NCBI RefSeq assembly: GCF_001718195.1
Contig: NZ_MCNV01000002.1
Coordinates: forward strand, 599,143 to 663,142
From: Paraburkholderia nodosa
GTDB lineage: Bacteria > Pseudomonadota > Gammaproteobacteria > Burkholderiales > Burkholderiaceae
Length of the DNA stretch: 64,000 nucleotides
Direction of reading: 5' to 3'
The notes under the pieces were generated by a model. It saw nothing but the letters and a program-made list of their open reading frames with translations. It had not been told where the DNA came from and searched no databases. Shown one piece after another: positions 1-9,052 of the stretch (within the stretch, counting starts at the first letter, position 1; each line of letters opens with the position of its first letter). Made by a program: the position numbers and the translations under genes.

Positions 1-1127
1 AGCGCGATCGGCACGACCAACGTGGGGATGAGCGTCGCGCGCCATTTCTGCAGGAAGAGGAACACGATGACCGTCACGAGCAGCAACGCCTCGACCATCG
101 TGCGCAGCACGCCGCTCAGCGAGGTCGTGATGAACGGCGTCGTGTCGAACGGCACGACCCATGCCACGCCCTTCGGGAAAGTCGGCTGCAATTGCGTGAG
201 GCGCTGCCGGACGGCGCTCGCCACGGCCAGCGCGTTCGCTCCGCTCGCAAGCTGGATGGCGATCCCGGCGGACTCCCTGCCGTTCACGCGAAAGCGAAAG
301 CCATAGCTGTCGTTGCCCAGCTCCACGCGTGCGACGTCGCCCACACGCACCGTCGAGCCATCCGGGTTCGAGCGCACGATGACCTCGCGGAACTGCTCGG
401 GCGTAGAAAAGCGGCCGCGCATGACGATCTGCGCATTGAGTTCGGCGCCCGGCGCAATGGGCTGGTCGCCGAGGCTGCCGCCCGCAGTCTGGCTGTTCTG
501 CTCCTGGATGGCCGTCATCACTTCGATTGCCGAAATCCCGAAGCTGCTCAGTTTTTCCGGATCGATCCAGATCCGCATGGCATACGACGAACCGAACAGC
601 TGTGCATCGCCGACGCCGGGAATGCGGCGTAATTCGTTGACGATGTTATTGGCCGCAAAGTTGCCCAGCTCGACAGCCGGGATCGAACCATCGGCGGACT
701 GCAGCGCAATGAGCATCAGAAAGCCGGACGACGCCTTCGTGACGCTCACGCCCACCTGCCTCACCTCCAGCGGCAGGCGCGGCTCCACGCGGCTCAGGCG
801 GTCCTGGACCTGCGAGAGCGCGACGTCGAGATTCGTGCCGGGCCTGAGCGTGACGGTGATCTGCGCCGTGCCGTTCGAGCGGCTCTGCGACGACATGTAG
901 AGGAAATTCTCGACGCCGTTCATCTCGTCTTCGATGATCGACGTCACCGTGCGGTCCAGCGTGTTCGCGTCGGCACCGCTATAGACCGCCGATATCGTGA
1001 GCGAGGGCGGCGCGACGTCGGGGTACTGCTCGACCGGCAGCAGCATGAGCGCGAGGGCGCCGAAGAGCGTGACGAAGAGCGCAACGACCCACGCGAAGAC
1101 TGGCCGGTAGACGAAGAATCGGTTCAT
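1..1127 (-). CDS. RND multidrug efflux inner-membrane transporter, N-terminal part
   Basis: The frame opens with an ATG at 1127 and runs off the left edge, so only about 375 residues of a protein usually over 1000 long are present. It starts MNRFFVYRPVFAWVVALFV, a typical RND first membrane helix, followed by porter-domain sequence such as LPVEQYPDVAPP and PGVGDAQLFG, and ends inside the second helix. The HAE1/AcrB family exports drugs and solvents by proton antiport in a tripartite pump. The adaptor gene lies 12 bp upstream on the same strand, so the two form an operon. The substrate cannot be read from the sequence. Confidence 0.93.
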   Translation of the reverse strand, partial: MNRFFVYRPVFAWVVALFVTLFGALALMLLPVEQYPDVAPPSLTISAVYSGADANTLDRTVTSIIEDEMNGVENFLYMSSQSRSNGTAQITVTLRPGTNLDVALSQVQDRLSRVEPRLPLEVRQVGVSVTKASSGFLMLIALQSADGSIPAVELGNFAANNIVNELRRIPGVGDAQLFGSSYAMRIWIDPEKLSSFGISAIEVMTAIQEQNSQTAGGSLGDQPIAPGAELNAQIVMRGRFSTPEQFREVIVRSNPDGSTVRVGDVARVELGNDSYGFRFRVNGRESAGIAIQLASGANALAVASAVRQRLTQLQPTFPKGVAWVVPFDTTPFITTSLSGVLRTMVEALLLVTVIVFLFLQKWRATLIPTLVVPIA

Positions 1128-1139
1128 GAGGCGCGCCGC

Positions 1140-2312
1140 TCAGGAGTGGGCCGGCGCGGTGAAGGGGTGGGCGTCCACGCGCTGCCCCGGCTGCACCCTT
1201 TGCCAGCCGTCGACGATGACGCGCTCACCCGGCTCCAGCCCATCCTTCACGACCCATTGCCCCGCTTCCTGCGGGCCGAGCACGACATTGCGGCGCACGA
1301 CGGTGCCGTCGTCGGCGACGAGCGAGAGGTTCGCACCGTTGCTGTCGAACTGCACGGCGCGCGCGGGGACGACGAGGCCGTTCGGTATCGTCCCGATCAC
1401 GACGCGCCCGCGCACGAACTGCCCCGGCAACAAGATGCGCGATGCATTGCTGAAGCGCGCGCGCAGCACCTGCGTCCCGGTGGAAGGATCGACGACGAGA
1501 TCGGTGAAGTCGAGCACGCCCGGCTCGCCATAGTCGTCGCCGTTCCCGAGCGTGAGCCACACTTGCGCGCGGGCGGCCGGCGCCGCGAGCGTGCCTGAGG
1601 CGATCTGTTTGCGTACTTCCAGCAACGAAATATTCGACTGCGTAAAAACGGCATTCACCGGCGTTAGCTGGTTGACCTGCGTAAGCAAGGTTGCGCCCGC
1701 AGCGCTGACCAGCGCGCCTTCGGTGACGAGCGCGCGCCCCACACGGCCCGCGATCGGCGCGCGAACCGTGCATCGATCGAGGCGAAGCTGCGCGAGCGTC
1801 ACCGCGGCGCGTGCATCCGCAACATTCGCGTCGGCCTGCTGCAGTGCGGCCGTCGCGGCCTCGAACTCCTGGGCGCTCACGACCTGGCGCGCCACCAGCG
1901 GCTTGAAGCGCGCCACCTCCGAGGCCGCATTGCCCTGCACGGCCCGGGCCCGGTTGAGCGCGGCCTGGGCCTGCTGCAATGCAGCCTCGTAGTCGCGCGA
2001 ATCGATCAGAAAGAGCGGCGCCCCGGCGCGCACGTCGGTGCCCTCCTCGAAGAGCCGCCGCTCGACGATCCCGTCCACGCGTGCGCGCACTTCCGCCGAA
2101 CGGATCGCTTCGATCCGCCCCGGCAGTTCGATCTCGCGGGGAATCGTTTGCGCCGCAACCGTTACGACGAGCACGCTCGGCGGCGGTGGCGCCGCGCCGC
2201 TCTGAGCTTGCCTGTCGCGGCAACCGTTGCCCGCGAGCAGCAACACTGCCGCAATACCGATCAGCCACGGTCTGCAGCGTCTGGGTTCGCAGTTTGGCAC
2301 GCGAGGCTCCAC
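1140..2312 (-). CDS. RND efflux periplasmic adaptor (membrane fusion protein)
   Basis: This 390-residue AcrA/MexE-like protein starts with GTG at 2312, with no clear Shine-Dalgarno. A hydrophobic segment at residues 15-28 ends in a Cys (AGNGC), so it may be a lipoprotein, though the lipobox is imperfect. Next come a biotinyl-lipoyl half (GRIEAIRSAEVRARVDG), an Ala/Gln-rich alpha-helical hairpin (about residues 105-175), the second lipoyl half (RAPIAGRVGRALV) and beta-barrel domains. The family bridges the RND pump to an outer-membrane channel. It precedes the pump gene by 12 bp. No outer-membrane factor or regulator gene is visible beside it. Confidence 0.92.
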   Translation of the reverse strand: MEPRVPNCEPRRCRPWLIGIAAVLLLAGNGCRDRQAQSGAAPPPPSVLVVTVAAQTIPREIELPGRIEAIRSAEVRARVDGIVERRLFEEGTDVRAGAPLFLIDSRDYEAALQQAQAALNRARAVQGNAASEVARFKPLVARQVVSAQEFEAATAALQQADANVADARAAVTLAQLRLDRCTVRAPIAGRVGRALVTEGALVSAAGATLLTQVNQLTPVNAVFTQSNISLLEVRKQIASGTLAAPAARAQVWLTLGNGDDYGEPGVLDFTDLVVDPSTGTQVLRARFSNASRILLPGQFVRGRVVIGTIPNGLVVPARAVQFDSNGANLSLVADDGTVVRRNVVLGPQEAGQWVVKDGLEPGERVIVDGWQRVQPGQRVDAHPFTAPAHS

Positions 2313-2751
2313 CGAAAAATAGAGACGGTACGCGCGCGCCCCGAATGGCTCATTGCGCCGTACCCGACCGGATCATTGCGATGTTCACTCAAACTGCAAA
2401 TCAGAGCTCCCGATGTGCGCAATTCGCGAATGCTCAAGCGCGCGAAAAACGCATAACGTTTCGATCGTTATCTAACAAGCAGCGCTTTCATGCATTCACA
2501 GGAATTACGCAAAACCGCCGCAAAATCAACCACTCGTAAATTACTTGAAGTCGGAATTCCGTTTACTACTATGGATAGACGCTTCACACCCTTATTCACA
2601 CCGCTAGATTCGTTCGTTTTCCAGCCTTTGCCCATACGCTTTTAAGGGCACGTTCGCACAACTGGATATCACGGATTTCGGGATGTTCTATAACCGAAGA
2701 AGCCATAGTCATGGTGACGTCAATCATCTTCTTGCCTCCGGAGATCGAATC
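2313..2751. other. Intergenic region between divergent efflux and RcnB genes
   Basis: This 439-bp stretch is AT-richer than the genes on either side and must carry the promoters for the adaptor operon (minus strand) and the RcnB gene (plus strand). I see no convincing operator palindrome, hairpin or open frame. A GGAGA ribosome-binding site lies just before the ATG at 2752. Confidence 0.6.
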
Positions 2752-3081
2752 ATGAAAAGCCAACTCGTCCTCTCAGTCATCGCTGCGCTCCTCCTCGGTG
2801 TTGCCTCTTCCGCAATGGCGCAAGACGCAGCATCGGGTGCAGACCAAAGCCAGGGGACAGGTCGCCAGCAGGTCATGCCGACCATGCCGCATCGCGACTG
2901 GCATGAGGGCCAACAGGTTCCCTCGAAGTATCGGCATTACAACTACCAGATGAAAGACTGGAAGTCGCATAACCTGGACGCACCGAAGCGCGGCCAGCAA
3001 TGGCTCGGCGTGAACGGCGACTACGTGCTGGTGACGAGAAGCAACTGGAGGATCTCGAAGATCGTTTCGGGTACTGAATGA
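2752..3081 (+). CDS. RcnB-family periplasmic protein
   Basis: This is a 109-residue secreted protein. The ATG at 2752 is chosen because it gives a clean signal peptide ending near AMAQ (residue 22) and follows a CCGGAGA ribosome-binding site. The mature part has the RcnB/YohN pattern: YRHYNYQMKDWKSHNL, then a basic stretch, then QQWLGVNGDYVLV and an Ile-containing C-terminus. In E. coli RcnB helps control nickel and cobalt homeostasis, but this family is large in beta-proteobacteria and mostly uncharacterised, so a metal role is only inferred. Confidence 0.85.
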   Translation: MKSQLVLSVIAALLLGVASSAMAQDAASGADQSQGTGRQQVMPTMPHRDWHEGQQVPSKYRHYNYQMKDWKSHNLDAPKRGQQWLGVNGDYVLVTRSNWRISKIVSGTE

Positions 3082-3094
3082 CCGGATGACGCGA

Positions 3095-3116
3095 CGGGCT
3101 ACGTTGCCGTAGCCCG
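3095..3116. terminator. Hairpin between convergent genes
   Basis: An 8-bp perfect stem (CGGGCTAC / GTAGCCCG) with a 6-nt loop lies 13 bp after the RcnB stop and 50 bp from the end of the oppositely oriented next gene. There is no long T tract, so it is a weak intrinsic terminator at best, possibly used in both directions. Confidence 0.6.
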
Positions 3117-3166
3117 CGCTTGCTGCATGATTCAGGCATGGACGGTTGCCATGCCTGCCGCCCTTC

Positions 3167-3547
3167 TCATTCGACGAGCCGCGCGCGCAGGCGCTTGTAC
3201 TCGTCGTCGGTAATCGAGCCTGTCGTTTTCAGCTTGTCGAGCTTCTCGATTTCGTCCGCGACACTGTAGCCCACTATGTGGCGCAGTTCTTCGCGCGCCT
3301 TCTGCGCCCGTTCCTGGTTGCGATGCGCCATGTCCCTGCCTTGCGTGAGGACATAGGCAAATATGCCAATATAGGGCAAAACAATCAGAAAGATCACCCA
3401 GACGATCTTCAGGAAGCCCGATATATCGGTTCGACGGAACAGGTCGCTCGTGATCGTGATGAACAGCCAGAACCACAGAATGAACATGAATATCGAAAAC
3501 GTATCGATAATAAAGTTCGAAAACGTAAAGCCATTTGCGAAGATCAT
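3167..3547 (-). CDS. PLDc_N / SHOCT-domain membrane protein
   Basis: This 126-residue protein has two membrane helices in its first half (about residues 12-32 and 47-66, including VWVIFLIVLPYIGIFAYVL). That arrangement is typical of the short phospholipase-D-N-terminal-like (PLDc_N) module. A basic linker follows, and then a C-terminal SHOCT motif (IEKLDKLKTTGSITDDEYKR). SHOCT domains are short oligomerisation modules, and no enzyme activity is expected. It is probably a small inner-membrane protein of unknown role. The next gene on the same strand starts over 100 bp upstream, so it may be transcribed alone. Confidence 0.85.
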   Translation of the reverse strand: MIFANGFTFSNFIIDTFSIFMFILWFWLFITITSDLFRRTDISGFLKIVWVIFLIVLPYIGIFAYVLTQGRDMAHRNQERAQKAREELRHIVGYSVADEIEKLDKLKTTGSITDDEYKRLRARLVE

Positions 3548-3678
3548 GAATCGCCTCCGTCGGTTTTGCGTGTGTAAAACGGCAACCGCACACTGACACG
3601 GGCATCGATGGCGATACCGTGTGCGCGCGAAACGTGATGCGCGGCCGTGACGCGGCCGCCGACTGCGCTTTCGTCAGG

Positions 3679-4239
3679 TCAGATCAGGTCGCGCCTGCGC
3701 TCCCGGCCGCCAAACGGCACCACGGCCATGGAAATGAGATCCAGCCCGAGGAACAATCCGAGCAAGGGCAACGGCACGCTCGGGAAATTGGCGGCCAGAA
3801 AAATGGCGAGCAGGAAAGACAGCGCCGCACTGACAATGCCGATGTTGTTGATCTTCACGTCCTGCCCGACGGAAGCAATGATCTTGAAGAAGCCGTCGAG
3901 CACGAAAAAGATCATCAGCATCACGGTAAGCCCGCGAGCCCGTGCGCTGTCATTGACCAGAATGAGAATGCCGATGAGTATGGGCACGATGACTGGCGGA
4001 ATGCGCCTGATAGCGAGTTTCCAGTCCTTCGTCGTGAACAGATTCAAGGCATGCACGAAGCCGCAGAACAGCAGCATCCTTGCGATGAAAAGCGTTCCGA
4101 TCAGGGACCTTGTCGAGAGTGACAAGACGATGCAGAAAATTCCCGCCGTGACGAGAAGCGTTGAACTGGCAATCGGAAAAATAGCACGCTTTTTCATATT
4201 CGAATGTAACTGCGTCAATACGGTTACATAGCTCGGCAT
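3679..4239 (-). CDS. HdeD-like (DUF308) membrane protein
   Basis: The 186-residue frame encodes about six hydrophobic helices arranged as paired repeats, with little between them. This is the pattern of HdeD/DUF308 acid-resistance membrane proteins. A second ATG at 4197, which would give a protein beginning MKKRAIFPIAS, is an equally plausible start, since neither start has a good ribosome-binding site. The C-terminus is strongly basic (GGRERRRDLI). The function is inferred from fold only; E. coli HdeD contributes to acid resistance at high cell density. Confidence 0.7.
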   Translation of the reverse strand: MPSYVTVLTQLHSNMKKRAIFPIASSTLLVTAGIFCIVLSLSTRSLIGTLFIARMLLFCGFVHALNLFTTKDWKLAIRRIPPVIVPILIGILILVNDSARARGLTVMLMIFFVLDGFFKIIASVGQDVKINNIGIVSAALSFLLAIFLAANFPSVPLPLLGLFLGLDLISMAVVPFGGRERRRDLI

Positions 4240-4320
4240 ATCTGACTTGCGCGTATTCTTGCCGAATTATAGGCTTAAGCGAAATTAAGCGTTCTACTAT
4301 CAGCCGTCGAAGTATAGTGC

Positions 4321-6165
4321 GTGAGTGTGCAAATACAAGGGCGCGATTGCACCGTGAGCCTCGAACGCAGCCACACCTTCTCGTTCAGTCCCAACGGCGA
4401 GCACTTCCTGCTCGACGGCGAACCCTTGCAGATTCGCAGTGGCGAGATGCATCCCGCGCGCATACCACGCGAGTACTGGCTGCATCGCATTCGCATGGCC
4501 AAAGCGATGGGCATGAACTGCATTGCGCTGTACATCATGTGGAACTACCACGAGACGCGCAGGGGCGTGTTCGACTTCGAAAGCGGCAACCGCGATCTCG
4601 AAGCCTTTATCCGTCTGTGTCAGCAAGAAGCGCTGTGGGTGCTGCTGCGTCCGGGCCCCTACGTTTGCGCAGAATGGGACCTGGGAGGCCTTCCCGCTTA
4701 CCTGCTGAGCGAACCGGACATCCAGCTTCGCACCGACTCCGCCAGCGATGCCCGTTACATGGCTGCGGTTGCGCGCTACATCGGCGAACTGGTTCCCCGC
4801 ATCAAACCGTTGATGATCGATGCAGGCGGGCCGATCCTGATGATCCAGATAGAGAATGAATTCGGTTCGTACGCAAGTAATCCCGCTTACCTCGAAGAAC
4901 TGAGGCAGCTCTGGCTACGGGGCGGCGTAACGGGGCCCTTCTACACCGAGGACGGCCTCGCGCAACTCGAACGCAATCGCACGACGGTGACGGGTGGCGC
5001 CATTGCATTGAGCAACGGCAACGCGGCGCAAATCGCCACGGTGCGACGCGCGTTTCCTGCCGTTCCCGCGATGGCGGGCGAGGTCTACCCGGGCTGGCTG
5101 ACGCATTGGGGCGAGCCTGAATTCGCCGGACTTCATTACGATCTTTCCGCCATCTTGAGTGCATTCATGCAGTCGCAATTGTCGTTCAACCTCTATGTCA
5201 TTCACGGCGGCACGAGTTTTGGCTTTTATGCCGGCGCGAATATGGACGAGTCGGGCAACTATCAACCCGATATCACGAGCTACGACTATGGCGCGCCAAT
5301 TAACGAGCAAGGCGCCGCCACCGCGAAGTACCTGAAGTATCGCGACATCATCGCCCGTTACCTGGCCGAGCCGTTGCCGGAGATCCCGGACGCCATACCC
5401 ACGGTCGCGGGCCACACCCTGACGCCCACCCTCTATGCCTCGATCTGGGACAACCTCCCCGCGCCCTTGCCAAGTGTCGCTCCGTTGCCGTTCGAGCACT
5501 ACGGCCAGCCATTCGGCTTCATGCTGTATCGAAAAACGTTGCGGTCGCAACCCGCTGACGCGCTGGATATCAGCGGCGTTCACGACTATGCAACGGTCTT
5601 CGTCGGCGAGCGCTACGCGGGCGGCGTCTCGCGTGCGTGGATTCCGCACGACTATTCACAGCGGCTACGCGTGACGCATCGCGCGCCGCTCGCATTGCCC
5701 GCCGCCGCGTCCGGCGCGTTGGAGATCCTGGTAGAGGCCATGGGCCGCGTCAACTTCGGGCCTGCAATCGTCGACCGCAAAGGCCTGCTGGAGCCCGTGA
5801 AAATGCAATACGCCGACGGGTCCGTTTCATCGCTCGAGGAATGGGAAGTCTTTTTGCTACCGATGGATGAGGCGTACATCGCCGGGTTGGATGCACGCTG
5901 CACGAATCCGCTGAAACCCGGGCTCTTTTTCAAGGCGCGCCTGGTTCTCGATGAAATCGGCGACACCTGGCTCGATATGAGCCACTGGGCCAAGGGCGTG
6001 GTCTGGGTCAATGGGCACAATCTCGGTCGCTACTGGAGTATCGGCCCGCAACAGCGCCTGTTTTGCCCCGCGCCGTGGCTCACGCAAGGCGAGAACGAGG
6101 TGCTGATCTTCGACCTGCACCAGATCGAAGCGAAGCCGGTGCATCTGGCGAATGCGTTGTATTAG
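4321..6165 (+). CDS. GH35 beta-galactosidase
   Basis: This 614-residue glycoside hydrolase family 35 protein starts with GTG at 4321. The TIM-barrel signatures are GEMHPARIPREYW, the strand LRPGPYVCAEWDLGGLP, the acid/base motif IQIENEFGSY (Glu180) and the nucleophile region AGEVYPGWLTHWGE (Glu254). A jelly-roll C-terminal half ends with VWVNGHNLGRYW, also typical. The family removes terminal beta-galactose from oligosaccharides. There is no signal peptide, so it is probably cytoplasmic. It converges on, and overlaps by 86 bp, an alpha-galactosidase-like gene. Together they suggest use of plant-derived galactosides. Confidence 0.93.
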   Translation: MSVQIQGRDCTVSLERSHTFSFSPNGEHFLLDGEPLQIRSGEMHPARIPREYWLHRIRMAKAMGMNCIALYIMWNYHETRRGVFDFESGNRDLEAFIRLCQQEALWVLLRPGPYVCAEWDLGGLPAYLLSEPDIQLRTDSASDARYMAAVARYIGELVPRIKPLMIDAGGPILMIQIENEFGSYASNPAYLEELRQLWLRGGVTGPFYTEDGLAQLERNRTTVTGGAIALSNGNAAQIATVRRAFPAVPAMAGEVYPGWLTHWGEPEFAGLHYDLSAILSAFMQSQLSFNLYVIHGGTSFGFYAGANMDESGNYQPDITSYDYGAPINEQGAATAKYLKYRDIIARYLAEPLPEIPDAIPTVAGHTLTPTLYASIWDNLPAPLPSVAPLPFEHYGQPFGFMLYRKTLRSQPADALDISGVHDYATVFVGERYAGGVSRAWIPHDYSQRLRVTHRAPLALPAAASGALEILVEAMGRVNFGPAIVDRKGLLEPVKMQYADGSVSSLEEWEVFLLPMDEAYIAGLDARCTNPLKPGLFFKARLVLDEIGDTWLDMSHWAKGVVWVNGHNLGRYWSIGPQQRLFCPAPWLTQGENEVLIFDLHQIEAKPVHLANALY

Positions 6166-8119
6166 CCCCAGCGGTCGGCAGCAATTCCAGCGTGAGCACT
6201 TCGAATGGCGCGAGCTGGATTTCGCACGGCACGTCCGCGTCCAGTATTGCGAGAATGCTGCTCTTGCCTGCATACCAGAGATTCCGCACATGAAATCGTC
6301 CTGCCGCCTCGGCCGGCAATTCCAGTTGATGCCGCAGCGCCAGTGCAAAGCGCTGCGCCTGATCGTGCGGATTGCGCAGTGTGACGAATGCCTTGTGCGG
6401 CGCCCACGCGGCCCAGCCGTAGATGGCCGCTTCGTCGGGCGCGCCGCCGATCCAGTGGCTGTCGCGCAATACGTCGCTGTTCGCGCGCGCCCACCGGGCC
6501 GCTTGCGCGAGCACGTTCCAGTCGTCTTCGCCCAGCAGCGAAGGCGTGATGTATAGCTCCTGCAATTGCGTACCGCTCGCGAAGAAGGACCGCACCTCGT
6601 GCGCGAATGCGTCGCCTGCCGGCGCATTCAGGCGCGGATTGCACTGTGCCAGCACAATGCCGTGCAGCATCAGGGAATTGAGCGGAAAGAGCGGGCTGCG
6701 CAGCACGACGTTGCGGTACGTCTGCGCGTCGCGATACGTGATCCAGCGCTCGCGGTGCGTGCCGCTGCCCGCCTGACCGTCGTCACCGCCGCCCCGCCAG
6801 ATCGCGTCGACGTAGCGCAGCCAGAACGGCGAGGGATGCGTGCCGGTCGAGAGATTGATGAAGGTTGCCGGTTTCGCCGCGCGAATGTCGCCGATGAGCT
6901 GGATTGCCGCGTCCCAGTCGCTATCGAAAAGGCTGCCTGGAAATACACGGTCCGCGTTGCCTGTGCCGTCGAACTTGAACTGGTTCACGCCGTCTGTCGC
7001 GAGCAGGCTCATCACGACTTCGTGAAAGCGCTCGTAATAGCGAGGCCCCGATAACGCAAAGCCATTATCGATGATCTCATAGCCAGTGGCGCGGCCGTGC
7101 GTGACGCGTTCGTCCTTCGGCGCGCAATAGCCGCCCCAGGGAGACAGCCAAACGCCGGGCGCGCCGCCATAGCGCGCCGCCGCGTCGCGCAGCGGCGCAA
7201 AGCCATGAGGAAACGCCTGGCTGAAATGCCAGCCGCCGCCAAGGTCGTCCCAGCCATCGTCGAAAAGAAACGAATCGATCTGCACGCCGCGCGCGGTATG
7301 TAACTCGTGGCCGATTGCGTCGATACGCTCCAGCGCCTGTTCCTGCGTATAAGGCGTGAGATAACCGATATCCCACCAGCTGTTGTAGTGCAGAAACGGC
7401 TGATATGGGCGAGCGCGCTCCTGCTCGAGGTATGTGGAGAAATCACGCCGCAACTGTCCGTCGCGAGCCACGCCGGCCACGGCGGAGTAAGTCAGCGTCC
7501 GGTTCTTTTCCAGCGGCAACGCGCGATGCAGCGTAAAAGCGATGCTATCTGCCTCCACGTGGCTGGTTGCAAGCGGCAACTCGAAGCCCAGATAGAAGCT
7601 GCCCGCGACGACCGGCGTGCCCTTGCGTTCACTGCCGGTCTGCGCGGCGGCAGCGCGCGCCTGCAGCAATGAAACGACGCCAATGGCTTCGTCCAGGCGC
7701 AGGGCCGTCACGTTTAGCGTCATGCGCAGATATCGCGCGCCGTCGCGCTGCTCTACGCTCCATTGAATCGCGAGACGCCCCTGGGCGTCGCCCAGCGTGA
7801 TGCTCACGCGCTGGCCCTCAACGCGTTCGGCCAGGCGCGATGCGTGCGGGTTGGCCGCGAGCGCGTCTTCCCGTACCGGTGCAAGCACCCGCAGTCCGGC
7901 CAGACCGAGCGTGGTGCCATCCGCGAACGTCAGCGTGAACGGCGCGACGATCGGCAGCTCGCATGCTCTTGCGCAATCGACGAGCGAGAAGCGAGTGAGG
8001 TGTTCGTCCTCGAGTGTCCAGCGCAATGCAACGGCTTGATTCCCGAACGAGCAGACATCGCCCTGCGTCCGGAATTCAGGCATGGAGGCTTGCGTAGCAG
8101 TTCGATCGTCGGTGCACAT
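6080..8119 (-). CDS. GH36-like alpha-galactosidase family protein
   Basis: The protein is about 679 residues from the ATG at 8119. The frame stays open to 8230, and an ATG at 8083 is also possible; none has a good ribosome-binding site. A beta-sandwich N-terminal domain leads into a barrel with FLFDDGWDDLGGGW, WLSPWGGYCAPKDERV and FKFDGTGN. These match the DDGW and K-x-D nucleophile motifs of clan GH-D (GH27/GH36). Some relatives carry the misleading name 'enterotoxin'. The last ~25 residues are Ser/Ala/Arg-rich and run into the antisense of the GH35 gene, so the original stop may have been lost. Substrate preference is not determinable. Confidence 0.82.
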   Translation of the reverse strand: MCTDDRTATQASMPEFRTQGDVCSFGNQAVALRWTLEDEHLTRFSLVDCARACELPIVAPFTLTFADGTTLGLAGLRVLAPVREDALAANPHASRLAERVEGQRVSITLGDAQGRLAIQWSVEQRDGARYLRMTLNVTALRLDEAIGVVSLLQARAAAAQTGSERKGTPVVAGSFYLGFELPLATSHVEADSIAFTLHRALPLEKNRTLTYSAVAGVARDGQLRRDFSTYLEQERARPYQPFLHYNSWWDIGYLTPYTQEQALERIDAIGHELHTARGVQIDSFLFDDGWDDLGGGWHFSQAFPHGFAPLRDAAARYGGAPGVWLSPWGGYCAPKDERVTHGRATGYEIIDNGFALSGPRYYERFHEVVMSLLATDGVNQFKFDGTGNADRVFPGSLFDSDWDAAIQLIGDIRAAKPATFINLSTGTHPSPFWLRYVDAIWRGGGDDGQAGSGTHRERWITYRDAQTYRNVVLRSPLFPLNSLMLHGIVLAQCNPRLNAPAGDAFAHEVRSFFASGTQLQELYITPSLLGEDDWNVLAQAARWARANSDVLRDSHWIGGAPDEAAIYGWAAWAPHKAFVTLRNPHDQAQRFALALRHQLELPAEAAGRFHVRNLWYAGKSSILAILDADVPCEIQLAPFEVLTLELLPTAGANTTHSPDAPASLRSGAGRRSAPRSRLA

Positions 8120-8380
8120 GGGAAACCTGTCCCGGACGCGAGCAACCTCTGTAGGGTAATGGCAAAGGCATAACCGTGTAATGGCCCCAAAGCGGCGGCC
8201 CCACACAACCGGACATTCAGATCCGCGCAACTACCTTATGAGAACCTTAAGCTCGCTATTTTTTCGCGCGGCCTTACCAGCGGTTACACGATTGACAAAT
8301 CTGCGCATCCCGTTCGTAAGCCCAGCGACTAGAATCCGCTTCCATCGCAACCGCGTCCGTTGACTGGAATAGAGATCATC

Positions 8381-8677
8381 ATGAATCGCCTGACGTTTTA
8401 TCTTCTCGCAGGACTCGCAGGGACGTGTGTCAGCACAGCGGCATCCGCCCATGCCGATATCGGTGTCTATCTCGGCGTTCCCGGTCCGGTCTATGCCGCG
8501 CCCGAGCCGGTGTACGAGGCACCGCCGCCCGTCGTGTATGCGGCACCGCCCGCTGCGGTTTACGAACCGGCCCCGGCCTACGGCTACTACCGCTACGACC
8601 ACGACGAAGGCGAACACCACTGGCACGACCACGGCCGTCATCGTGGCTGGGAACATCACCACGGCGACGACGATTGA
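8381..8677 (+). CDS. Small secreted Pro/Tyr- and His-rich protein
   Basis: This is a 98-residue protein from the ATG at 8381. A Sec signal peptide ends near ASAHA (residue 24). The mature chain has GVYLGVPGPVYAAPEP followed by imperfect PVYEAP/VVYAAP repeats, and then a tail very rich in His, Asp and Glu (residues 70-98). Such proteins are common in Burkholderiaceae as small 'virulence factor-like' or PXPV-repeat proteins with no assigned function. The His/acidic tail could bind metal, but this is only inference. Confidence 0.8.
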   Translation: MNRLTFYLLAGLAGTCVSTAASAHADIGVYLGVPGPVYAAPEPVYEAPPPVVYAAPPAAVYEPAPAYGYYRYDHDEGEHHWHDHGRHRGWEHHHGDDD

Positions 8678-9052
8678 TCGGCGCGCCCGCCAGCTCTTGT
8701 TCGTTGCGCGCGCAACCTCATGCGCGCGCCTCCCTCTCGCTACTTGTACAAAGTCCGTCGCTCCCTCCCTGCGACAGCAGTCCTGTTCGGCCACGCCAGG
8801 CTAGGCCCATCAAAGTTGTCTAGCCAATAAACGCTTACAACGCACGCCCGACCCCACCTCCCGCCCTTCCTTCCCGTGTGCACCGCGCACGTGTCAGCAC
8901 GTTTACACCTTCCGCCAGCAAAAACCCTAGTTGTCTCAATATGTGAGAGCCGTTATCTTGTCTATACAACACGGCTGACGTGACAGCCCGCTGTTGACCA
9001 TGCCGCCATCCGTCACGGCGGCGTCGAAAGCCATACTGGAGACCCCACGTCA
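8678..9052. other. Intergenic region with a possible GntR/HutC-like site
   Basis: No open frame is supported in these 375 bp. TTGTCTATACAA at 8958-8969 has palindromic ends (TTGT/ACAA) and resembles HutC-type GntR operators. It lies 84 bp before the start of the amino-acid binding protein gene. The match is short and could be chance. Confidence 0.35.
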
